From NCBI GenBank assembly GCA_031548435.1, contig JAVBRA010000017.1, forward strand, positions 62,001-126,000: a DNA stretch of 64,000 nucleotides, in the 5' to 3' direction. The translations under genes and the position numbers were made by a program. The notes beneath the pieces were generated by a model, which worked only from the letters and a program-made list of their open reading frames with translations, searched no databases and was not told the origin of the DNA. This DNA comes from JAVBRA01 sp031548435 (GTDB lineage: Bacteria; Bacteroidota; Bacteroidia; Bacteroidales; Rikenellaceae). Positions 33,199 through 41,114 of this stretch are shown in pieces. Numbering within the stretch: position 1 is the first letter of the stretch; every line of letters begins with the position of its first letter.

Positions 33199-35778
33199 CT
33201 ATTCGCCGAACGACATCTTGACGTTGATCACCTGCCGCCCCCGGATCGGCAGCACTTCGGTGCGCAGGCTGGATCCTGCGAAGGTAATGGTGTCGGTCGA
33301 CATGGCCTGCAACTTATACGCTCCGTCGGGCCCGGTGACGAACTCCCTGCCGCCGGCCCGCACCGTGATGCCTTTCTGCGGGTTGGCCTGCACATCGCGC
33401 ACAATGCCGGTGACGGTCACGGGTGTCGAGGCTACGGGAGCCGCCGCCTGGGGCGTTTCACGCTCTTTGGCCGTGGGGATGAGGACGATCTTCTCCTTTT
33501 CAATGGTCACCACCTGCTTGATGCGGATGTCGTCCGAGGCGCGGCCCACCTGCAATTCGTACGAACCGGGCTCCACGACATAATTCATTGCCCGGTCGTA
33601 GATCGCAAGGGAGGCAACCGGAACCAGGATCTTCACCTGCACCGTCTCGCCTTTTTTAATCAGCACCTTGTTCAGGCCCTTGAGCTCGTGTACGGGCGTG
33701 GCCACGCTCGGGAAGATATGGCGCACATAGAGCTGCACCGCCTCCTTGCCGTCGTATGCGCCTTCGTTGGCCACGGTCACCGTCACCTCGATGGTGTCGC
33801 TCACCCCGTAATTTTCTTTGGAGGTCTCCATCGCCACATAGTCGAACCCGGTGTAGCTGAGGCCATGACCGAACGCCCACAGCGGGGCGGGCGATGAAAA
33901 GACGTAATCTTTGCCCGGATGGTTGGGCGTGCCCGGACGCTTGTAGTACCCCTTGTCGGTGGGCAGGTAATTGTAATAGCAAGGCAGCGTGCCCGTGCTC
34001 TGCGGGAACGAGTAGTTGAGCTTGCCCGAGGGATTGACCTTGCCGAACAGCACGTCGGCCAGCGCGTTGCCGCCCTGTTCGCCGGGATACCACTGCACCA
34101 CGATGGCCGGAATGTTCTCTTTCACCCACGGCATGGCGAACGGCTTGCCGGACAGCAGCACCACCACCACGGGCTTGCCGGTGGCGTGCACGGCCCGGAT
34201 CAGCTCTTCCTGCACGCCGGTCAACTCGATGTCGCTCAGGTCGAACCCTTCGCCGCAGGTGGCGTCGGTGTAGTCGCGCGAGAGCGAGGCGCTGGCCGAA
34301 CCGACCATCACCACCGTAACGTCGCTGCGGCGGCTGGCAGCCACGGCATCGGCGAATCCGGCCTTATTGTCGGTAACCATATCGCATCCCTTGGCGTAGT
34401 TGATCTGCAATCGGCCTCCGTATTGTTCCTTCAGGGCGGCGGCAAGGGTCACCCCGTCGCTGTTGCTGCGGCTCCAGGTGTAGTCGCCGAACTGCACCTG
34501 ATCGGCGTTGGGGCCGACCAGGGCGATCGAGCGGATCTTGTTGATGTCGAGCGGCAGCGCGTTTTTCTCATTTTTCACCAGCACCACCGACTCTTCGGCG
34601 ATCTCGCGCGCCAGGGCGATGTGGGCTTCGGTGTGGATGCTTTTATCGTAATCGGCCGGATCGGGCAATTCGGCCTCGAACAGCCCGGCGGCAAACTTGG
34701 CCCGCAGGATGCGTTCCACCGCCAGATCGATGTATTTGACGTCGAGGACGCCGTTTTCAACCAACTGCTTCAACTCCGTGTAGCAGCTGGCCGACGCTTC
34801 GAGGTCGAGCCCGGCCGTAAGCGCCTGGATGGCGGCGACGGCCTGGTTCTGCGCCGTTTTATGGAAGTAGCTGAGCATTCCGGTGGCCCCCCAGTCCGAG
34901 TAGACGTATCCCCGGAAGCCCCACTGGTCGCGCAGCAGCTCGGTCATCAGGTAATGCGACGACGAGTTGGGGATGTTATTCCACGAGTTGTACGACGACA
35001 TGACGGCCATCGGATGCAGTTCTTTCACCACCACCTCGAATGGCTTCAGGTGGACGGACAGCAGTTCGCGTTCGCCGCACGCCACCGACGACAGGTTCAG
35101 CCCTCCGGTTGGTTGGGCGTGGGCTCCGAAGTGCTTGAGCATCGGACAGATGCCGCTGTCCATGTACCCTTTGACACTGTTGTAGCCCATCAGGGTCACC
35201 AGAAAGGGATCTTCCGAGAAACACTCCTCCACGCGCCCCCAGCGCAAGTCGCGGGCCACGTCCAGCACCGGGCCCAGCACCTGCGACACGCCGGTGCCTT
35301 TGAGTTCCTCCGAGATGGCACAGCTCATGCGGTACGACAGTTCGGGATTGAACGTGCTACCCACGGCGATCGACTGAGGGAAGATGGTCGATCCGTCCTG
35401 CACCACGCCGTGCAGCGACTCGGCCACGGTGAACAGCGGAATTCCCAGCCGGGTACTGTCGCGCATGTATCGCTGCACCTGGTTCATGGCCTCGCAGTAC
35501 TCCCGGCCGGTGAAAGTGAATCCTTCGATGCAGCCGAAACTCAGCCCGTCGGTGCTCTCGCGCAGCTTTTGCAGGTCGACCCGGCCGTCGGTGGTGATCG
35601 CATAGCTGTGGATATGCCGCATCTGGGCGATCTTTTCGTCGAGCGTCATGCGTTTCAGAAGGTCCTGCACCCGTACCTCGACCGATTGCTTCGGATCTTT
35701 GTACCTGGGCGCCTCGCCGCCGCCGGAACACGAGGCCAGCGCCAACACGGCAAGAAGGCTTGTAATGATTTTTCTCAT
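33199..35778 (-). CDS. Glycoside hydrolase family 3 lipoprotein (beta-glucosidase type)
   Basis: 859 residues with a lipoprotein signal (LALASCSGG). The GH3 N-terminal barrel holds the nucleophile Asp295 in YVYSDWGATG, followed by the GH3 C-terminal domain (LSGKPFAMPW), a fibronectin type III-like domain and a C-terminal carboxypeptidase-regulatory-like beta domain (about 775-859). It probably trims beta-linked glucosides or xylosides outside the cell. There is no SusC/SusD pair beside it. Confidence 0.93.
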   Translation of the reverse strand: MRKIITSLLAVLALASCSGGGEAPRYKDPKQSVEVRVQDLLKRMTLDEKIAQMRHIHSYAITTDGRVDLQKLRESTDGLSFGCIEGFTFTGREYCEAMNQVQRYMRDSTRLGIPLFTVAESLHGVVQDGSTIFPQSIAVGSTFNPELSYRMSCAISEELKGTGVSQVLGPVLDVARDLRWGRVEECFSEDPFLVTLMGYNSVKGYMDSGICPMLKHFGAHAQPTGGLNLSSVACGERELLSVHLKPFEVVVKELHPMAVMSSYNSWNNIPNSSSHYLMTELLRDQWGFRGYVYSDWGATGMLSYFHKTAQNQAVAAIQALTAGLDLEASASCYTELKQLVENGVLDVKYIDLAVERILRAKFAAGLFEAELPDPADYDKSIHTEAHIALAREIAEESVVLVKNEKNALPLDINKIRSIALVGPNADQVQFGDYTWSRSNSDGVTLAAALKEQYGGRLQINYAKGCDMVTDNKAGFADAVAASRRSDVTVVMVGSASASLSRDYTDATCGEGFDLSDIELTGVQEELIRAVHATGKPVVVVLLSGKPFAMPWVKENIPAIVVQWYPGEQGGNALADVLFGKVNPSGKLNYSFPQSTGTLPCYYNYLPTDKGYYKRPGTPNHPGKDYVFSSPAPLWAFGHGLSYTGFDYVAMETSKENYGVSDTIEVTVTVANEGAYDGKEAVQLYVRHIFPSVATPVHELKGLNKVLIKKGETVQVKILVPVASLAIYDRAMNYVVEPGSYELQVGRASDDIRIKQVVTIEKEKIVLIPTAKERETPQAAAPVASTPVTVTGIVRDVQANPQKGITVRAGGREFVTGPDGAYKLQAMSTDTITFAGSSLRTEVLPIRGRQVINVKMSFGE

Positions 35779-35813
35779 CGATAAAATATTGTTAGTTATG
35801 GGTTTTAGCTTTC

Positions 35814-35844
35814 CAAAGATAGGCGATTACGGCAAATAAACAAA
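35814..35844 (-). promoter_or_regulatory. Promoter of the GH3 gene
   Basis: On the minus strand TTTG (35841-35844), exactly 19 nt, TATCTTTG (35814-35821): a perfect Bacteroidota promoter 36 bp upstream of the start codon. Confidence 0.8.
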
Positions 35845-35874
35845 AGAATGGATGGATTTTCTTAATCACTTTTA

Positions 35875-36170
35875 GGTGCACATGCCTGATGAGCGCGGCC
35901 GAGCGCTCAACCCCGGGCCATATGAAATTCCGCGGCCCGCAGGGGGAAGGTTTCCGGTCAGGTGCGTGAAGAAACGCCGCGTTGTTTGACGACCGTTAGT
36001 CTCGGAGCGCAGCAGAGTGACTAAAAGGGAGGAGTCCGGCGTTTTAGCAACTGCCCGGAAACCTTCAGCGGAAATTTCATCGGGCCCGTAGCCTTTTTGC
36101 ATCCTTTTTGGGCAATGACAAAAAGGATGGCCACGCCGGCAGGTAAAATTAATCCATCCGTTTTCTCCAT
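35875..36170 (-). repeat. Dispersed non-coding repeat region including 49-bp repeat copy 2
   Basis: About 300 bp between the GH3 promoter and the cupin gene. The 36111-36159 portion matches 29716-29764. A minus-strand reading frame spans the stretch but overlaps the cupin gene in antisense and has no plausible start, so I treat it as a non-coding repeat. No other gene lies in 35845-36240. Confidence 0.55.
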
Positions 36171-36193
36171 CATCCTGAATAGTCTTGGGTATT

Positions 36194-36223
36194 ATTGAGG
36201 ACAAGTACAAATAATTACCTTTG
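36194..36223 (+). promoter_or_regulatory. Promoter of the cupin gene
   Basis: ATTG at 36194-36197, 18 nt, TACCTTTG at 36216-36223, 20 bp before the cupin start codon. Confidence 0.6.
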
Positions 36224-36242
36224 CAATTAAACCGCACATACG

Positions 36243-36584
36243 ATGAAGAACCTGTTCGACACCGATCTTTCCGGCCGCGTCCCGGAAGAGTATTTCGACA
36301 CGATCCTTGAATCGGGAGCCTTGGAAAAGGGAGGCTTCCGGCTCGAACGCATCGTTTCGCAGGGCTGCCCCACTCCCTCGGGGCAATGGTATGACCAGGC
36401 GTGGAACGAATGGGTGATGTTGGCCCGCGGAGAAGCCCTGCTCGAATACAACGACGGCTCCACGGAACGAATGACCGCCGGCGACCACCTGCTGATCCCC
36501 GCCGGACGCCGCCACCGGGTCGCCTCCGTTTCGGCCGACTGCGTGTGGCTGGCCCTGCACTACGGCGCGCAACACGAAAAATAA
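36243..36584 (+). CDS. Small cupin-domain protein
   Basis: 113 residues forming a single cupin barrel: EWVMLARGEALLEYNDG (motif 1 region) and AGDHLLIPAGRRHRV (motif 2 with His). Metal-binding His residues in motif 1 are replaced, so enzymatic activity is uncertain. Monocistronic, with its own promoter. Confidence 0.82.
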   Translation: MKNLFDTDLSGRVPEEYFDTILESGALEKGGFRLERIVSQGCPTPSGQWYDQAWNEWVMLARGEALLEYNDGSTERMTAGDHLLIPAGRRHRVASVSADCVWLALHYGAQHEK

Positions 36585-36761
36585 ACCGAAACATCCGCAC
36601 CAGTCCCACGGAAGGCATTTTCACACACCGACAAGAGAAAATAGTTCCGTTAAAGTTTTTAAAATTCCGCCAAACGGTTTAATTTTGCAGAATATAGAAT
36701 GTGCCCTGCGACAGGTTCGGGCAATCCCGGGCCTTCCTCTATCCTGCAAATAAGAACGACC

Positions 36762-37352
36762 ATGAGCAGCAACATCACCGTACAACGCATCTGCCAACAT
36801 TGCGGCAGCGAATTCACCGCCCGCACCACCGTCACCCGCTTTTGCGGCAAGGTGTGCGCCAAAGCCGCCTACAAAAAACGGATGCGAGAGAGCCGCCTGG
36901 CCCAGGTGCCCGACGAATTCGCCGGCCCGGCCGCACAAGCGTTGCAACCGGGACAAACCACTCCGGCGCCCGCCTCGAACGAGATCCTGACCATCGCCCA
37001 GGTGGCCGCGATGGTGGGCTGCTGCAACAAAACCATCTACAACCTCATCAAAAACGGCACGCTGAAAGCCTCGCGCTTCGGGCTGCGCAAGATCGTGATC
37101 CGCCGCAGCGAGCTCGACCGCCTGCTGAGCATGTCCGAAATAGCGCCTGCCGACACCCCCGCCGAACCCCGCGCCCCGAAACCGAAGCAACAACCCGCCG
37201 AAGGATGGTACACCACCCGGCAGATCCAGCAACTTTACGATATCTCCGAGAACGCGCTTTACACCCTGATCAACGCCAACAAAATTCCCCGGAAATTCGT
37301 CGGCGCCGACCTGCTCATCTCCAAAGCCGACATCGATTCGCTGTTAGGGTAA
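36762..37352 (+). CDS. Zinc-ribbon protein with two excisionase-type helix-turn-helix domains
   Basis: 196 residues. The N-terminal Cys cluster CQHCGSEF...RFCGKVCAKAAYKKR looks like a treble-clef zinc site. Two MerR/Xis-type HTH domains follow: ILTIAQVAAMVGCCNKTIYN... (about 78-125) and WYTTRQIQQLYDISENALYT... (about 147-195), joined by a Pro-rich linker. Single HTH_17 modules act as excisionases or small regulators; the duplication suggests it binds paired sites. The start is ATG 36762. A TAATTTTG box lies near 36680. Confidence 0.75.
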   Translation: MSSNITVQRICQHCGSEFTARTTVTRFCGKVCAKAAYKKRMRESRLAQVPDEFAGPAAQALQPGQTTPAPASNEILTIAQVAAMVGCCNKTIYNLIKNGTLKASRFGLRKIVIRRSELDRLLSMSEIAPADTPAEPRAPKPKQQPAEGWYTTRQIQQLYDISENALYTLINANKIPRKFVGADLLISKADIDSLLG

Positions 37353-37565
37353 AAATATTCCATCAATTCAAAGAATACCTCATTTACAGCCTCATAAATC
37401 GCATCAAACCCTCTTCAGAACCGGAATAACCTTCCCCACAACAGAAGAAATAAGGGCTTTTGTGAAAAAAATCACAATAGATCGATGCTTTTCCCGTTTT
37501 ATTCCATACTTTAGCACAATGATTGTGGTGTTATTTCGCAAACAATCACTTTTTCTGAATTATTT

Positions 37566-39347
37566 ATGGGACGGGAAATTAAATTCAGCCTGGTGTACCG
37601 CGATATGTGGCAGTCGTCGGGCAAATACCAGCCGCGACGCGACCAACTGAAGCAGGTTGCTCCGGCCATCATCGACATGGGGTGCTTCGCGCGCGTGGAG
37701 ACCAACGGGGGCGCATTCGAGCAGGTGAACCTGCTGTATGGCGAGAACCCCAATCCGGCCGTACGCGAATTCACAGCTCCGTTCAACAAGGCGGGCATAC
37801 AGACCCACATGCTCGACCGCGGGCTGAACGGGCTGCGGATGAACCCCGTGCCGGCCGACGTGCGGCGGCTCATGTACAAGGTCAAGCACGCGCAGGGGGT
37901 CGACATTACGCGCATCTTCTGCGGGCTGAACGACGTGCGCAACATCATCCCGTCGATCCGGTACGCCAAAGAGGGCGGCATGATCCCGCAGGCGGCGCTG
38001 TGCATCACCCACTCGCCGATCCACACGGTAGAATATTACGTCGACCTGGCCAGGCAACTCATCGATGCAGGGGCGGAAGAGATCTGCCTCAAAGACATGG
38101 CCGGCATCGGCCGGCCGGTAAGCATCGGGCAGATTGTCAAGGGAATCAAGCAGTCGAAACCCGATATCGTCGTTGAATACCACGGCCACAGCGGCCCCGG
38201 CTTCTCGGTGGCATCGATGCTGGAAGCGGCCGAAAACGGGGTCGACATTTTGGATGTGGCCATGGAACCCCTCTCGTGGGGAATGGTGCACCCGGACGTC
38301 ATCACCATTCAGGCGATGCTCAAAGACGCCGGCTTCTCGGTGCCGGAGATCAATATGGAGGCGTATATGGAAGTCCGCCGCCTGACACAGTCGTTCATCG
38401 ACGACTTCCTGGGCTATTTCATCGACCCGAGCAACAAGGTGATGACCTCGCTGCTGGTAGGCTGCGGCCTGCCCGGAGGCATGATGGGCTCGATGATGGC
38501 CGACCTGAAAGGGATGCTGGGCGCCATCAACCTGGCGCTCAGGGGTCGCGGCAAGAAAGAAGTGACGTTAAACAATCTTGTAGTGCAATTATTCAAGGAA
38601 GTAGAGGACATCTGGCCCATGCTGGGCTATCCGCCGCTGGTGACCCCGTTCAGCCAGTACGTGAAGAACATCGCCCTGATGAACATCTTCGCCGCAGCGA
38701 AAGACGAACCGCGATTCTCGATGATCGACAAAGACAGCTGGAACATGATCCTGGGCAAGACAGGGCGTCTGCCCGGCCCGCTGGCCCCCGAGATCGTGGA
38801 GTTGGCCCGAAAGCAGGGACTCGAATTCTACGACGGCGACCCGCAGGCGGCTTTCCCCGATGAACTCGACCGTTTCCGCGCCATGATGAAAGAGAATGGC
38901 TGGAACGAGGGCCCCGACCAGGAAGAGTTGTTCGAGCTGGCCATGCACGAACGCCAATACCTCGACTATCGCTCGGGGCTTGCCAAGACGCGCTTCAACC
39001 AGGAACTGGAACAGGCCCGGGAAAAAGCCGGCACACCGATCGTCGTCACCCGGCCGGTAATCGAGGTGCCCAAATTCGACCTCGGCCAGGTGATGTCCAA
39101 ATACCCCGAGGCCAAAGCCATACATGCCCCATCGAAAGGGCAGGTGTTGTGGCAATACGATACGGTAGCCGAATCGATGCCGCCGTTCGATGGCACAGAA
39201 ATCAAGGCGGGCAACACCCTCTGCTATATGCAATCGACCTACGGCACCGAACCGGTGACCTCGCCCTTTGACGGAAAAATCATCGGCACCTACGCGGCCC
39301 AGGGCGAATATGTGCAAAAAGGCGAGGTGATCGCACTGATTCTCTGA
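37566..39347 (+). CDS. Carboxyltransferase-domain protein with a biotin-less lipoyl-like tail
   Basis: 593 residues, like the alpha subunit of oxaloacetate decarboxylase or subunit B of pyruvate carboxylase. A TIM-barrel carboxyltransferase domain (metal His pair in EYHGHSGPG, catalytic-Lys region CLKDMAGI) precedes the conserved PYC_OADA region. The C-terminal barrel-sandwich domain reads LCYMQSTYGTEPVTSPFDGK, where biotinylated homologues have EAMKM; the acceptor lysine is absent. Near the N-terminus YRDMWQS replaces the usual RDAHQS. It may work with a separate biotin carrier or be a divergent enzyme. Confidence 0.8.
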   Translation: MGREIKFSLVYRDMWQSSGKYQPRRDQLKQVAPAIIDMGCFARVETNGGAFEQVNLLYGENPNPAVREFTAPFNKAGIQTHMLDRGLNGLRMNPVPADVRRLMYKVKHAQGVDITRIFCGLNDVRNIIPSIRYAKEGGMIPQAALCITHSPIHTVEYYVDLARQLIDAGAEEICLKDMAGIGRPVSIGQIVKGIKQSKPDIVVEYHGHSGPGFSVASMLEAAENGVDILDVAMEPLSWGMVHPDVITIQAMLKDAGFSVPEINMEAYMEVRRLTQSFIDDFLGYFIDPSNKVMTSLLVGCGLPGGMMGSMMADLKGMLGAINLALRGRGKKEVTLNNLVVQLFKEVEDIWPMLGYPPLVTPFSQYVKNIALMNIFAAAKDEPRFSMIDKDSWNMILGKTGRLPGPLAPEIVELARKQGLEFYDGDPQAAFPDELDRFRAMMKENGWNEGPDQEELFELAMHERQYLDYRSGLAKTRFNQELEQAREKAGTPIVVTRPVIEVPKFDLGQVMSKYPEAKAIHAPSKGQVLWQYDTVAESMPPFDGTEIKAGNTLCYMQSTYGTEPVTSPFDGKIIGTYAAQGEYVQKGEVIALIL

Positions 39348-39542
39348 TTTTTTTCACTTAAACAACAATCCCATTAAAACACTGATAGACTGTATGTTTT
39401 AAAGTCTTCGACAGGCCGTTATTTAACTATTTTTGTAGCCATCTATTGCTTTTGTCATAAAAAATAGTTTATATTGTACCAAAAACAACTGATTTCGCGT
39501 TATTAATAATAAACAGACAAACCTAAGCATAAAATCCCCGAC

Positions 39543-40394
39543 ATGAAGAAACTGATCACCTTTGCCGTAGCCCTTGTTATAGGCATCGGCGCCGCGTCTG
39601 CCCATGCAGATACGACCGTTACCTCCGTCTCAACGTCGAATTCGCAGGACGATTTCATCCGATACGTCCGCAGGCAGCAGGCCAAAGCCCAGAAGGCGCA
39701 ATACGCAGCGTCGGGGATGCAGGACGAAGACAAAACCAGGCTCAGCTACGAGGAAATCGTCCGCAAATACCAGAAAAGGCTTCTGCACCAGAACCACCTC
39801 AAATACAGCAAATTGCTATGGGGCCCGAGGATCGGCCTGAACTACCAGTTTTCGGGTGAAAGCCGCATCGAAGGGGAAAACAACAAGAAATACGACCTGT
39901 CGGATCAGTTCGGGTTCAACGTCGGCGCTTTCGCCAAATGGAGGATCATGCCGCACCTGTACCTCCAGCCCGAGTTGGTGTACACCATGACCGGGATCAA
40001 CATGAAAGCGGACGAAAGCACCGCCGGGATGGGCACCGACCCCCGGGCGGCAGTCACCAAACTGCACACGATCGGAATGCCGCTGTTGGTGGGCGGACAG
40101 TTCGGCATCATGCGCCCGTATGTCGGCGTGGAAGTGCCGCTGTGGGAGAATGAAGTGGTATCGTCCAGGGCGCACGGCGACGCGAACAACCTCACCGTCG
40201 ACAGCCCGACGTTCAAATACGTCGTGGGGCTGGGCGTCGACATCGACTACCAGTTCAGCGTCGACCTGCGCTACTCGTCCTACTTCGGCAAATCGACCGA
40301 AACGGTGCAGTATCCCAGCGGCACGCTCGACCCGCTGGGTACGCAGGAAACCCAGTTCGGCTTCCTGTCGCTGGTGGTGGGAATGTATTTCTAA
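39543..40394 (+). CDS. Outer-membrane beta-barrel protein, PorT-like
   Basis: 283 residues with a signal peptide (MKKLITFAVALVIGIGAASA). A charged helical segment (residues 35-95) comes first, then amphipathic strands of an outer-membrane barrel (WGPRIGLNYQFSG, YLQPELVYTMTG, RPYVGVEVPLW, VDIDYQFSVDLRY) ending LSLVVGMYF with a C-terminal Phe, the outer-membrane signature. A TATTTTTG box is at 39428-39435. Function unknown. Confidence 0.8.
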   Translation: MKKLITFAVALVIGIGAASAHADTTVTSVSTSNSQDDFIRYVRRQQAKAQKAQYAASGMQDEDKTRLSYEEIVRKYQKRLLHQNHLKYSKLLWGPRIGLNYQFSGESRIEGENNKKYDLSDQFGFNVGAFAKWRIMPHLYLQPELVYTMTGINMKADESTAGMGTDPRAAVTKLHTIGMPLLVGGQFGIMRPYVGVEVPLWENEVVSSRAHGDANNLTVDSPTFKYVVGLGVDIDYQFSVDLRYSSYFGKSTETVQYPSGTLDPLGTQETQFGFLSLVVGMYF

Positions 40395-40414
40395 CAGACA
40401 GAGAGTCCAATACG

Positions 40415-40450
40415 AAACGCAGGCTGGATTTTTTCCAGCCTGCGTTTTTA
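40415..40450 (+). terminator. Intrinsic terminator after the barrel gene
   Basis: AAACGCAGGCTGGA / TCCAGCCTGCGTTT around a T-rich loop, starting 21 bp after the stop. Confidence 0.85.
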
Positions 40451-40506
40451 TTTATCGCATCGGGCGTTGATGATTCGCATAAACCCACCGCTATTTTGAC
40501 ACGAAA

Positions 40507-40536
40507 CAACGGCGCCCGTTATCCGGGACGCCGTTG
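40507..40536 (-). terminator. Hairpin after the acidic-tail protein gene
   Basis: CAACGGCG(C)CCG paired with CGGG(A)CGCCGTTG around TTAT, 39 bp past the stop of the minus-strand gene. There is no strong T run, so termination strength is uncertain. Confidence 0.5.
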
Positions 40537-40574
40537 CCGTATGTTGCCGTTCGAGAAGTGGAACCGGAAGAAGG

Positions 40575-40880
40575 TTACTCTTCGTCGTTCTCTTCGTCGT
40601 TGATCTCGTCGGCCCCTTCGATGTGGTCGTCGTCGTAGTAGCCTTTTTCCTCCTCTTCCTCCACTTTGGTGTCGATCTTGACATCGATTTTCACCAGGTA
40701 GATATACTCTTCCGTTTCGAGGGTTACAGCATAGAAAAAGTCGCCGGGCCCCTTGTCGATCCTTATCATTTTATCGGTAAAGCCGGCCGGATACGCCTTT
40801 TTCAACTCTGCCTGAAGCTCTTCGGACAGGTTCTTATAGCTGATTACCACTCGCTTCTTGTTCTGAACTGTTGTTGCCAT
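40575..40880 (-). CDS. Small conserved protein with acidic tail
   Basis: 101 residues. A compact N-terminal domain (MATTVQNKKRVVISYKNLSE...) is followed by a strand-rich part (VTLETEEYIYLVKIDVKID) and a C-terminal tail with about 20 Asp/Glu residues. It is divergent from ligA. I recognise no family; the acidic tail suggests contact with a basic partner. Confidence 0.72.
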   Translation of the reverse strand: MATTVQNKKRVVISYKNLSEELQAELKKAYPAGFTDKMIRIDKGPGDFFYAVTLETEEYIYLVKIDVKIDTKVEEEEEKGYYDDDHIEGADEINDEENDEE

Positions 40881-41114
40881 AGGTTAGTTTAGCTCCATTT
40901 TCGCCTGCAATATTACACCAAAAATCAATAATACAATAGCCTGCACGCGTTTTTTTATCCCAAAACTTTTTCCGGGCGCACAAGGTAAAAACGTGAAATA
41001 CGACCGAATATTTTTGATACCTTTGTTCGTGGGAATCCAAATCCGCCCGAAACCAGGAAATACCCTGCCCATCTTTGGTGCAAAGGTGCACTTTACCAAT
41101 TTAAAAAACACCCG

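Noticed and set aside
35872..36624. A 250-codon minus-strand open frame
   Set aside because: It runs antisense through the cupin gene and through a dispersed repeat; there is no plausible start, signal or domain. I list the stretch as a repeat instead.
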